From assembly GCA_007136375.1 (NCBI GenBank), contig SLHB01000300.1, positions 1-8,421 on the forward strand: a DNA stretch of 8,421 nt, given 5' to 3'. The notes beneath the pieces are model-generated. The model did no database searches. It was not told the DNA's origin and saw nothing but the letters and a program-made list of their open reading frames with translations. Made by a program: the position numbers and the translations under genes. This DNA comes from Candidatus Hydrogenedentota bacterium (GTDB taxonomy: Bacteria; Hydrogenedentota; Hydrogenedentia; Hydrogenedentales; SLHB01). Positions 1 through 6,482 of this stretch are shown here, one piece after another (the stretch's first letter is position 1; each line of letters starts with the position of its first letter).

Positions 1-186
1 AACAATCAGATTCGCGCCCGCTTCCCGCGCCGCCGCGACGGCCTCCGGCGTGACAGTGAGCGCCGTCAATACGCCCCGGACTTCCGCGCCGGGACTGCCC
101 ACGCGGAGACCCACCCGATCCCATGGATACGCGAGCGCCTCTGGCGCCCACGCCTCCATCACCGCGCGGACATCGCGGACCTGCAT
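1..186 (-). CDS. NIF3-like dinuclear metal centre protein (YbgI family), N-terminal part
   Basis: The 62 visible residues begin MQVRDVRAVMEAWAPEALAY and contain WDRVGLRVG at 22-30, matching the conserved WDNVGLQVG-type block of the NIF3/YbgI family. They are followed by a V-L-T-A-L-T-V-T-P strand and AREAGANLIV, which in this family directly precedes the metal-binding HHP motif; the window ends just before it. The ATG overlaps the TGA of the upstream MEMO gene by one base (TGATG), so the two are almost surely co-transcribed and translationally coupled. Members are hexameric proteins with a two-metal site, often annotated as GTP cyclohydrolase 1 type 2, but the physiological reaction is generally not settled. 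The gene is cut by the window edge, so metal ligands cannot be checked. Family assignment is fairly secure; function is not. Confidence 0.82.
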   Translation of the reverse strand, partial: MQVRDVRAVMEAWAPEALAYPWDRVGLRVGSPGAEVRGVLTALTVTPEAVAAAREAGANLIV

Positions 187-1007
187 CACGGCCACTCCAT
201 GGACAAGGCGGCGTACCCCACGACGCGCGACCGGTCGCCCGTGGCGCGGGCGCTCGTGCGGTAGTCAAGCAGACGCCAGCGGTCCGCTCCCTGGGCGAGG
301 GCGTAGCTCATGCCCGCGGTGACCGCGGCGGCGCCGCACATGGAGAAGCGGCCGTCGCAGGCGCCTTGGGCGAACCGCGCCCAGTCTCCGGCCAGCACCG
401 CCTGAATCGAGGCTTGATCAATGGTGTTCGCGTCCTCCTCCCCCAGAAAGTGCGAAAGGTCCGTTGATATCACAAGGAGGTCGTCCTTGTCCACCATCGC
501 GGCGAGGGTTTGGCCAAACTGTGCGTGCCATTCCAAAGGGGGCGCGCCAAACAACACGGGCGCAATGGGGACGGCGCCCACCGCGGCTTCTAGAAACGGG
601 AGCTGCACTTCGAGGGAATGCTCCAGCCGGTGAGGCTCCACCCCCGGAGAATCCGTCTCCTTCGCCAAGGCCCCCGCGAACTCGCTGTCCACCGGGAACG
701 TCCCCACGGGCGTCTCGAAACTGCCCGCGCTGTACACCGAAGCCTTGTCCAGCGCATAGCGGTGAGACACGCCAAGGAGCACCACCCGCTTCGGCGCCTT
801 GCCTTGAATCCGCCTGTAGGCGTAGCCCGCCGTGGGGCCTGAGTACGGGTATCCCGCGTGGGGCGCGATAATGACCGCCGTGGCGTCCGGCGCCGGCGCC
901 ACTCCGCTCGCGGCCATGTGGTCGCGCACCACCGTACGCAGCCGCATCGGGTCGCCAGGATAGAACTGCCCCGCGACCGCCGCTCTTCGTGTCAATGCCG
1001 CTTCCAT
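186..1007 (-). CDS. amrB: MEMO-family protein (AmmeMemoRadiSam system protein B)
   Basis: A 273-residue protein with the full set of MEMO signatures: R-R-A-A-V-A-G-Q-F-Y-P near residues 7-17, APHAGYPYSG (48-57, His50), GVSHR (79-83, His82), EHSLEVQLPFLE (129-140), STDLSHF (181-187, Asp183 and His186) and MCGAAAVTAGM (223-233, Cys224). By position, His50, His82, His186 and Cys224 correspond to the metal-site residues described for human MEMO1, so the site looks intact. The start at 1007 is chosen because GGGAGG lies 8 nt upstream and the protein then begins just before the conserved R-PAVAGxFYP block. The in-frame ATG at 1034 has its G-rich stretch directly abutting the codon, which is poor spacing. 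The gene is first in a minus-strand operon, and its stop overlaps the start of a NIF3-like gene. MEMO proteins are structurally related to non-haem iron dioxygenases, but the bacterial role is unknown. The AMMECR1 and radical SAM partners are not in this window. Confidence 0.92.
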   Translation of the reverse strand: MEAALTRRAAVAGQFYPGDPMRLRTVVRDHMAASGVAPAPDATAVIIAPHAGYPYSGPTAGYAYRRIQGKAPKRVVLLGVSHRYALDKASVYSAGSFETPVGTFPVDSEFAGALAKETDSPGVEPHRLEHSLEVQLPFLEAAVGAVPIAPVLFGAPPLEWHAQFGQTLAAMVDKDDLLVISTDLSHFLGEEDANTIDQASIQAVLAGDWARFAQGACDGRFSMCGAAAVTAGMSYALAQGADRWRLLDYRTSARATGDRSRVVGYAALSMEWP

Positions 1008-1081
1008 GACGCGGACCTCCCGGGGAGGCTCCATCCTCCCCTGCTTTGCTAGATAAGGCGTTGCCTTCGTGTCCTTCCTTC

Positions 1082-1090
1082 ATTCTACCA
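1082..1090 (-). promoter_or_regulatory. Candidate extended -10 promoter for the MEMO-NIF3 operon
   Basis: On the minus strand this reads TGGTAGAAT, an extended -10 (TGn plus TAGAAT, five of six matches to TATAAT). No good -35 box is seen at 16-18 bp, which is tolerated for extended -10 promoters. It would place transcription start near 1075, giving an untranslated leader of about 70 nt before the ATG at 1007. Confidence 0.4.
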
Positions 1091-1160
1091 ATTCCGGTCC
1101 CTGCTCCGCGCACAATTGTCCCAGGTCCCGACGACGTGTTCCCTACCACAGCCCCAGCAT

Positions 1161-1189
1161 TTGATCAACAACCCACGTTCCTGTATCGT
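1161..1189 (+). promoter_or_regulatory. Candidate sigma-70-type promoter for the GlcG/HbpS-like gene
   Basis: TTGATC (1161-1166) and TATCGT (1184-1189) are separated by exactly 17 bp. Each box matches consensus at four of six positions. The predicted start would be near 1196, about 100 nt before the ATG at 1294. The intergenic region 1008-1293 otherwise holds only the opposing candidate promoter and the ribosome site (AGGAAGGA at 1275-1282); no gene is visible in it. Confidence 0.4.
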
Positions 1190-1293
1190 TCCGCCGTGGA
1201 CGCCATGTACGGAAATGGCGTAATTCGCGCGAAACTGCCAACGAGCAGCCTCACCCCCAACCCTTATTGACCAGAGGAAGGAACTAAACGACC

Positions 1294-1836
1294 ATGAAAC
1301 AACACAATTTAAAGGCCGTCTTGGGAATCTGTGCGGGCCTTGCCGCGGGCGCCGTCATCGCGATCGGGGCCGCGCTGCCCGGCGCCACCGCGCAAAGCGA
1401 CGCCGAATCCGGCAGCGCGATCGAGACGCAAGACATCTCCCTCGACCAAGCCATGGCGGCCTTGGCCGCGGCCAGGGAGAAATCCGAGGAGCTCGGCGTC
1501 GCCATGAACATCGCCGTGGTCGACGCGGGAGCCAACCTGAAGGCCTTCGCCCGGATGGACGGCGCCTGGCGCGGCTCCATCGACATTTCCATCAAGAAGG
1601 CGCGCACCTCGCGGCTTTTTGATATGCCCACCGGCGCCATTGGCGAGCTTTCCCAGCCGGGCGGTCCCCTCTACCAGATTGAAGTGTCTAACGAAGGCCT
1701 CATCACCTTCCCAGGCGGCGTGCCCATCGAAGGCGCGGACGGTGTGGTGATCGGCGCCATCGGCGTTAGCGGCTCGACGGTGGAAGACGATCACGAGGTC
1801 GCGGTGGCGGGGGCCGAGGCGGTGACGGGCGGCTAG
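1294..1836 (+). CDS. Exported GlcG/HbpS-type heme-binding-like protein (DUF336)
   Basis: A 180-residue protein with an N-terminal signal peptide: basic start, hydrophobic core at about 8-30 and a likely ATA|Q cleavage after residue 33. The mature part is one GlcG/HbpS domain. It has an opening helix rich in Ala (about 50-66), then NIAVVDAGANLKAFARMDG (72-90), W-R-G-S-I-D-I-S-I-K-K-A-R-T (92-105), a G-G-x-x-Y-x-I-E segment, FPGGVPIE (139-146) and VIGAIGVSG (152-160). All are hallmark blocks of DUF336. HbpS of Streptomyces is an extracellular heme-binding oligomer, and other members lie in glycolate or diol operons with unclear roles, so heme binding here is inferred from family only. A ribosome site AGGAAGGA sits 11 nt before the ATG. 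The gene has its own strong downstream hairpin and is probably monocistronic. Secretion of this family next to a Tct transporter suggests periplasmic ligand handling, but this is untested. Confidence 0.88.
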   Translation: MKQHNLKAVLGICAGLAAGAVIAIGAALPGATAQSDAESGSAIETQDISLDQAMAALAAAREKSEELGVAMNIAVVDAGANLKAFARMDGAWRGSIDISIKKARTSRLFDMPTGAIGELSQPGGPLYQIEVSNEGLITFPGGVPIEGADGVVIGAIGVSGSTVEDDHEVAVAGAEAVTGG

Positions 1837-1879
1837 GTCCCGCGCGGCCAATCCAATCCGGAGCGGTGTTACAATCCTC

Positions 1880-1920
1880 CATCCCCGGGCCGCGCGTTAG
1901 CGGCCCGGGGATGCTGTTTC
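1880..1920 (+). terminator. Rho-independent-like terminator after the GlcG/HbpS-like gene
   Basis: A perfect 14-bp inverted repeat (1880-1893 pairing with 1900-1913) with a 6-nt loop GCGTTA, very GC-rich, is followed by CTGTTTC. The U tract is short, so it may be a weak intrinsic terminator or a processing/stability hairpin. It begins 43 nt after the stop codon at 1836 and separates this gene from the oxidoreductase. Confidence 0.72.
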
Positions 1921-1933
1921 AGAGGTCCGAATG

Positions 1934-1969
1934 TGCTAGATTGACGCGCGGGCCCTCAGGAGGGCCTGT
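1934..1969 (+). promoter_or_regulatory. Candidate extended -10 and leader hairpin before the Gfo/Idh gene
   Basis: TGCTAGATT at 1934-1942 fits an extended -10 element (TGn plus four of six -10 matches) without a convincing -35. Just downstream is a hairpin built on GGCCCT (1951-1956) and AGGGCC (1961-1966) with loop CAGG. Wobble pairs extend it to about 1948-1969. If the promoter is right, the hairpin lies at the 5' end of the transcript and could affect stability or early transcription. Evidence is positional only. Confidence 0.25.
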
Positions 1970-2013
1970 TCTTAGACTACCCGAAGGATAGACACTGGAA
2001 GGAGGCGTTTGTC

Positions 2014-3000
2014 ATGAACACCTTGACGCGCGTGCTGTCCGCGTTGCTGTTGACGGCCTGGGCCATTCCGGCGGCGGCCGACGAGGACGTCCTACACATC
2101 GGCCTCATCGGGCTGGACACGTCCCACGTCATCGCCTTTAGCAACATTCTCAATGACCCGGACCACGGCAGTCACGTTCCCGGCGGCCGGATCGTGGCGG
2201 CCTACCAGGGCGGCAGCGACGATCTGCCCTCGAGCTACGAGCGCATCGACGGATTTACGGAACAACTCGTCGAGAATTGGGGCATCGAGCTCTATGACAC
2301 CATCGAGGAGCTTTGCGAACATGTGGACGCCATTCTGCTGACCACCGTGGACGGGCGCAAGCACCTGGAGCAGGCCCGGCCGGTCTTCGAGGCGGGGTTG
2401 CCCATGTTCATCGACAAACCCCTCGCCGCGAGCCTCGAAGACGCCGTCGCCATCTTCGATCTCGCCGACGAGCACGACGTGCCGATGTTTACGGCCTCAT
2501 CGCTCCGTTATTGGGACTCGGTCATCGAGATGGCCGAAACCGGCGTCGGAACGGTGCGCGGCGCGGCGACAACAGGCCCGGCTAGTATCGATCCCACCCA
2601 CCCGGACCTCTTCTGGTACGGAATTCACGGCATCGAAACCCTCTTCACCATCATGGGCCCGGACTGCGTGACCGTGACGCGCGTCCACACCGAAGACACC
2701 GATCTCGTCGTGGGCGAATGGGCCGACGGCGGCGTGGGAACCTACCGGGGGATCCGCAACGCCTCTTCACCGTTCCGTCTCACGATTTTCGGGACGGATG
2801 AGGTGATCGCCGAAGGGCTGAGCGGCGGCTACCAGGGCTTGATGGAAGTCGCCATGGAGATGTTCCAGACTGGCGAGGCCCCCCTGAGCCGGGAAGAGAG
2901 TCTTGCGATTTTCGCGTTCATGGAGGCCGCCGAGGAAAGCAAGCGTCGTGGCGGCGAGCCCGTCACGCTCGCGGAAGTGCTCGAAGCCGCCGGCGGCTGA
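2014..3000 (+). CDS. Exported Gfo/Idh/MocA-family oxidoreductase-like protein
   Basis: A 328-residue protein. Residues 1-23 form a Sec-type signal peptide (hydrophobic core 7-20, PAAADE cleavage region) with no twin arginine. A Rossmann-like domain follows: HIGLIGLDTSH (28-38), the strand VDAILLTT (104-111), GRKHLEQARPVFEAGLPMFI (114-133), and D-K-P-L-A at 134-138 in the place of the family E-K-P motif. The remainder is the alpha/beta substrate-binding domain, with WYGIHGIETLF (201-211) at the usual active-site helix. Gfo/Idh/MocA enzymes are NAD(P)-dependent sugar or polyol oxidoreductases. Here the usual G-x-G-x-x-G is replaced by G-L-I-G-L-D-T, so normal dinucleotide binding is uncertain. 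Secretion without Tat makes import of a folded cofactor-loaded enzyme unlikely. The start is fixed by AAGGAGG 8 nt upstream. It lies 231 nt ahead of the transporter operon, with its own ribosome site and a promoter in between. Confidence 0.85.
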   Translation: MNTLTRVLSALLLTAWAIPAAADEDVLHIGLIGLDTSHVIAFSNILNDPDHGSHVPGGRIVAAYQGGSDDLPSSYERIDGFTEQLVENWGIELYDTIEELCEHVDAILLTTVDGRKHLEQARPVFEAGLPMFIDKPLAASLEDAVAIFDLADEHDVPMFTASSLRYWDSVIEMAETGVGTVRGAATTGPASIDPTHPDLFWYGIHGIETLFTIMGPDCVTVTRVHTEDTDLVVGEWADGGVGTYRGIRNASSPFRLTIFGTDEVIAEGLSGGYQGLMEVAMEMFQTGEAPLSREESLAIFAFMEAAEESKRRGGEPVTLAEVLEAAGG

Positions 3001-3028
3001 GACCCGCTACCGCGGGCGGGGCGATTCC

Positions 3029-3057
3029 TTGACTTGGCGGACGCGCGCCCCTATAGT
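3029..3057 (+). promoter_or_regulatory. Near-consensus sigma-70 promoter for the tct operon
   Basis: TTGACT (3029-3034) and TATAGT (3052-3057) are spaced by exactly 17 bp, and each box matches consensus at five of six positions. This is the strongest promoter in the window. Transcription would begin near 3064, leaving about 168 nt of leader before the tctC start codon. Confidence 0.78.
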
Positions 3058-3133
3058 GGGAACCGCTCCGTCCGCCCGGCCGCGCGCCAGGCGGGTCATT
3101 GAACCACATCATTCCATCCAGCGGCGCCGTCGT

Positions 3134-3177
3134 CCCACGGGTGCGTTTATGCGTAAGGGACCGGACTGCGCCGTGGG
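3134..3177 (+). promoter_or_regulatory. Leader hairpin in the 5' region of the tct operon
   Basis: CCCACGG (3134-3140) pairs perfectly with CCGTGGG (3171-3177). After a bulged G the stem can continue with TGCG (3142-3145) against TGCG (3167-3170) through wobble pairs, leaving a loop of about 21 nt. It sits between the promoter and the tctC ribosome site (GGAG, 3220-3223). I do not recognise a known riboswitch class. It may be only a structured leader. Confidence 0.3.
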
Positions 3178-3231
3178 TCCAGTTTGCGGGGACGCTTGCT
3201 CCACCCCAAACCAGCGTACGGAGAATATGTC

Positions 3232-4275
3232 ATGAGATCCTTGAAACCGCTTCGTGCAACGGCCTCGGTTGTGATCGCAACGGGCCTGGTAGCGATATTG
3301 ACCGTGAGCTGCGCCGAACATGAGCCCCTGGACTATCCATGGGAGCCCACACGCTCCATTCAAGTGGTCGTGCCTTGGGCCGCTGGCGGCGCCACGGACC
3401 TGACCATCCGGGTGGCGGCCTCCGAGATCGAGCGCGCCCTCCGGCAGAGCGTCGTCATCGTGAACACGCCGGGCGGCACGGGCTCCATCGGCACGAGCGA
3501 AGCTCTGAACGCTCCTGCCGACGGCTATACCTGGGCTTCGGGCTCCGCCTCCGCGCTGGGATATTACCCCGTGCTAGACATGCTGGACACGAGCCTTGAC
3601 GACTGGCATCTGTTCCTCGCGATGGCCCATGTACCCATTCTGAGCGTCCACCCCGACGCGGACTACGAGGACTTCGGCGACTTTCTCGCGGATCTGGAGG
3701 ACCGTCCGGGCCAGGTGAGCGTGGCGACCGCCGGAACGGGCTCCACAGGGCACAAGGTGATCGAACTGATCTGCCAGGCGGCGGACACCGACTACAATCA
3801 CATCAGCTACCCTGGCGGCAGTCCGGCCGTGACCTCCGTCGTGCAAGGCGAGAGCACGGCGACGCCGCAATTGGCTTCGGAGCAAGCCGACATGATCCGG
3901 GCCGGGCGCCTGCGTCCCTTGGTCGCGTTCTCCAGCGAACCCCTGGAAATCGACGGACACGAAGGCGAAATCCCGCCGATTACGGACTGGCTGCCGGACG
4001 TTCACATTCCGACGGACTACTTCGGCATCTGGGTCCGCAGCGACGCGCCCGAGGAAGTCATCGAAACCATGCAGCAAGTGTGGGACGAATACATTGTGGA
4101 CTCCGAGGCCTTGCAGAACTTTGCCCGGGAGCGGGGCGGGATGATGACGCCCTATTACGGCGAGGAAGCGCGGGATCTCGTCTGGGAGAGCGTGAAGACC
4201 GACGCGTGGATCCTCTACGACATCGGCTACGCCGAGACCTCTCCGGACGAACTCGACATTCCCCGTCCCGAGTAA
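3232..4275 (+). CDS. tctC: Tripartite tricarboxylate transporter substrate-binding lipoprotein (TctC/Bug family)
   Basis: A 347-residue extracytoplasmic solute receptor. Residues 1-26 are a signal peptide ending L-T-V-S-C (Cys27), which fits a permissive lipobox, so it is probably a lipoprotein. Bug-family motifs appear in order: VVVPWAAGGATDLTIR (45-60), NTPGGTGSIGT (78-88), DGYTWA (97-102), ATAGTGSTGHKV (166-176, ligand loop) and YPGGSPAVTSVVQGE (193-207). It then has the usual C-terminal ending with a V-x-x-D-A-W-I-type helix. Family members bind carboxylates or other small anions and deliver them to TctAB; the ligand here is unknown. The ATG at 3232 is chosen for GGAG 7 nt upstream and because it starts right at the basic signal-peptide n-region; a TTG at 3184 in frame has no such support. 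It is first gene of the operon, and tctB follows after 13 nt. Confidence 0.9.
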   Translation: MRSLKPLRATASVVIATGLVAILTVSCAEHEPLDYPWEPTRSIQVVVPWAAGGATDLTIRVAASEIERALRQSVVIVNTPGGTGSIGTSEALNAPADGYTWASGSASALGYYPVLDMLDTSLDDWHLFLAMAHVPILSVHPDADYEDFGDFLADLEDRPGQVSVATAGTGSTGHKVIELICQAADTDYNHISYPGGSPAVTSVVQGESTATPQLASEQADMIRAGRLRPLVAFSSEPLEIDGHEGEIPPITDWLPDVHIPTDYFGIWVRSDAPEEVIETMQQVWDEYIVDSEALQNFARERGGMMTPYYGEEARDLVWESVKTDAWILYDIGYAETSPDELDIPRPE

Positions 4276-4288
4276 GGACATCCCCGGC

Positions 4289-4879
4289 ATGACGAACGAT
4301 TCAAACATCAACGGGGAGCCGGTGGAACAGGAGGAGGCCCAGTCCGGGAGCGTGGAGGCCGTCTCCGGCCGGTTGCCGCCGCAAGCCGACTTATTCGTGG
4401 GGCTTGGCCTCGCCCTCTTTGGCGCGTTCATCGCCTTCGAGTCCTGGCGGATGCCCGGCCCGGAGTCCCCGTTGGTGCGGTATGTGTACGAGGGGCCGGG
4501 CTTCGTGCCCGGCCTCCTCGGCCTGGTGGTCCTTCTTTTCGGCTTGTTGATCCTCATCCGGTCGCTCCGGGAAGGCGGATTGCGGCTTGAGGACACCAGC
4601 GGCCAGATCACCGCCATGTTCAGCCGGCCGGAACCGCGCCGTCTTCTGTGGCTGCTCGCGCTTACCCTCCTGTACGCGGGGGCGCTCATCGGGCGCGTCC
4701 ACTTCCTTGCCGGCACCTTTATCTTCGTTACGGCCTTCATACTGGTGTTCGACTGGGAATTCACGCCGACGCCCCACGGCCGAATCCGCCTCGCCGTCAC
4801 CGCGGGCGTTCAGGCGGCCCTGACCTCCTTCGTGGTGTGGTACGTTTTCCAGAATATCTTCTATGTGCGCCTTCCGTAA
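4289..4879 (+). CDS. tctB: Tripartite tricarboxylate transporter small membrane subunit (TctB)
   Basis: A 196-residue protein with a hydrophilic, acidic N-terminal tail (1-32) and about four or five hydrophobic segments: roughly 34-52, 70-91, 117-134, 138-154 and 166-186. An amphipathic or charged linker (92-116) lies in the middle. This size and topology, and its place between tctC and tctA, fit TctB, the poorly conserved small integral membrane subunit that pairs with TctA. Sequence motifs are weak in this family, so the call rests partly on context. The ribosome site AAGGA overlaps the tctC stop codon, suggesting translational coupling. The N-terminal tail of about 32 residues before the first segment is longer than in many TctB proteins. 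Confidence 0.85.
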   Translation: MTNDSNINGEPVEQEEAQSGSVEAVSGRLPPQADLFVGLGLALFGAFIAFESWRMPGPESPLVRYVYEGPGFVPGLLGLVVLLFGLLILIRSLREGGLRLEDTSGQITAMFSRPEPRRLLWLLALTLLYAGALIGRVHFLAGTFIFVTAFILVFDWEFTPTPHGRIRLAVTAGVQAALTSFVVWYVFQNIFYVRLP

Positions 4880-4902
4880 CAAAAGGGGGATGATCGCGCG
4901 GT

Positions 4903-6453
4903 ATGTATGAAGGTTTGCAACACCTGGCGGAAGGGATCGTATCGCTCGCCACGCCCATGAACGTGTTCCACATCGCGTGGGCTACGCTCTTGGGGATTTG
5001 CGTGGGCATGCTCCCGGGCTTGACGGCCACGCTCGGCCTCACCCTGATGGCCACGCTCACGTTTCACATGCCGCCGTCCCAGGCGATCATGATCCTCATC
5101 AGCATGTACGTGGGGGCCATCTTCGGCGGCAGCCGCAGCGCCATTCTCCTCAACATCCCAGGAACACCGGCGAACGCCGCCGTGGCCTTGGACGGGTTTC
5201 CCCTGGCGCGGCAAGGCAAAGTCGGCCAAGCCATGGGCCTCGCCACGGTGGGCGCGGTCTTCGGCACAATCATCGGCACCATCTGCCTCGCCTTCTTCGC
5301 CCCCTTCCTCGCCGAACGCGCCCTCGATTTTCAGTCCTTCGAGTTCTTCTGGCTCGCCGTGTTGGGCGTGGTCATCTCGGGACGGCTCACCGCCAATCAA
5401 GATCCGCTGAAGGGCTGGATCGCCGGCTTCCTCGGGCTCATTGTGGCCATGGCCGGACAGGACGTGCTCCAATCCTACCCCCGCTTCGCTTACGGGTACA
5501 GCGACATGCGGGCGGGTTTCGACCTGCTGCCCGTGCTGGTCGGCGTCTTTGGCTTCGCCGAACTCCTGTCGGTGATGAAGACCCCCATCTACGGCACGGT
5601 AAAAAGCGCGACGGACCGGGTCATTCCCAAGATCCGCGACGTCATCCGGTACTGGAAGAGTATCATATCCTCTGGCATCACCGGCACGATGATGGGCCTC
5701 ATCCCCGGCGTGGGCGAGGACATGGGCGCCTGGGTCTCCTATGCGGGCGCCCGCGCCATGAGCAAGGAAAAGGAGAAGTTCGGGAAGGGCTCCTACGAAG
5801 GCCTGATCAGCGCTCAGGCGGGTTGCAGCGCGTCGGTGCCCGGGGCGATCATCCCCGTGCTGACGCTGGCCATTCCTGGGTCGGCGCCGGCGGCGGTGCT
5901 CTTGGCCGCCCTCTTCGTCCATGGCGTACGGCCGGGGCCGCTCATCATGATCGAGCGGGCCCCCTTCGTCTACGAAATCGTCGCCATGGTTCTGTTCGCG
6001 AGCGTCGCCATTCTCGCCTTCGGCTTGTTGATGACCCGGCCGTTGCTTAAGGTCTTGGAAGTGCCGCGCAACCGGCTCATGCCCATCATCTTCGTGCTCT
6101 GCGTCGTTGGCGCTTTCGCGGTCAACAATCGCGTGTTCGACGTATGGGTAATGCTCGCGTTCGGCGTGATCGGCTTCTTCCTGCGGGAACTGCGGTTCCC
6201 CATGGCGCCGCTCATTCTCGGCGTCGTCCTCGGCCCCATCCTTGACGAAAACCTGCGGCGGGGGCTTCAGCTCACGGGCGGTGAACTCGCCCCCTTCTTC
6301 AACCGCCCCATTTGCATGGCCCTGTGGCTGGTCATCGCGATCACATTTCTGCTAGGCACCAATTGGTTCCCTCGATTGCTCGCGAAGACCCAGACCGTCA
6401 TCTTCGGCGGCGGCAAGGGCGATGGACCCGGAGCGCCGCCCAAGGATTACTAA
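4903..6453 (+). CDS. tctA: Tripartite tricarboxylate transporter large permease (TctA)
   Basis: A 516-residue, strongly hydrophobic polytopic protein of the usual TctA length. The N-terminal half has GICVGMLPGLTATLGLTLM (31-49) and SRSAILLNIPGTPANAAVA (77-95), the classical TctA blocks. The second repeat has GLIPGVGEDMGAW (265-277), then IIPVLTLAIPGSAPAAVLL and H-G-V-R-P-G-P, the equivalent IP-x-LTLGIPGS block. TctA forms the transport channel, driven by an ion gradient, with TctB and the TctC receptor. The segment just before the second block reads A-G-C-S-A-S-V (306-312), where many TctA proteins have an E-A/S-A-N-N-A motif; this is an unusual variant. The start at 4903 gives a normal N terminus, though the G-rich ribosome site (4885-4889) is 13 nt away and a 6-codon mini-ORF (4890-4910) overlaps the start. 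There is a 23-nt gap from tctB. Confidence 0.93.
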   Translation: MYEGLQHLAEGIVSLATPMNVFHIAWATLLGICVGMLPGLTATLGLTLMATLTFHMPPSQAIMILISMYVGAIFGGSRSAILLNIPGTPANAAVALDGFPLARQGKVGQAMGLATVGAVFGTIIGTICLAFFAPFLAERALDFQSFEFFWLAVLGVVISGRLTANQDPLKGWIAGFLGLIVAMAGQDVLQSYPRFAYGYSDMRAGFDLLPVLVGVFGFAELLSVMKTPIYGTVKSATDRVIPKIRDVIRYWKSIISSGITGTMMGLIPGVGEDMGAWVSYAGARAMSKEKEKFGKGSYEGLISAQAGCSASVPGAIIPVLTLAIPGSAPAAVLLAALFVHGVRPGPLIMIERAPFVYEIVAMVLFASVAILAFGLLMTRPLLKVLEVPRNRLMPIIFVLCVVGAFAVNNRVFDVWVMLAFGVIGFFLRELRFPMAPLILGVVLGPILDENLRRGLQLTGGELAPFFNRPICMALWLVIAITFLLGTNWFPRLLAKTQTVIFGGGKGDGPGAPPKDY

Positions 6454-6482
6454 GACAAGCGCCCCGAAAGGAGGGCCGATTC

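Noticed and set aside
1008..1034. Longer MEMO start at 1034
   Set aside because: The G-rich stretch directly touches this ATG, leaving no spacer, whereas the ATG at 1007 has GGGAGG at 8 nt and fits the family N terminus.
418..1149. 243-codon minus-strand ORF in another frame across the MEMO gene
   Set aside because: It overlaps the MEMO frame, which carries all conserved family motifs; composition is low-complexity and nothing is recognisable.
1309..1851. 180-codon minus-strand ORF opposite the GlcG/HbpS-like gene
   Set aside because: Same length as the real gene, but with no motif; the plus frame has a signal peptide, DUF336 blocks and a ribosome site.
1941..1978. TTGACG at 1941 as a -35 box paired with TAGACT at 1973
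   Set aside because: The spacer would be 26 bp, far from 16-18 bp, so it is not a credible sigma-70 promoter.
3574..4800. 408-codon minus-strand ORF opposite tctC and tctB
   Set aside because: It is antisense to two well-supported transporter genes, has low-complexity Arg/Pro/Gly-rich composition typical of GC-rich shadow frames, and shows no family motif or ribosome site that I can see.
4861..5922. 353-codon minus-strand ORF opposite tctA
   Set aside because: The product is dominated by Glu, Gly, His and Arg with no recognisable domain, while the plus strand encodes clear TctA motifs. It is a shadow frame.
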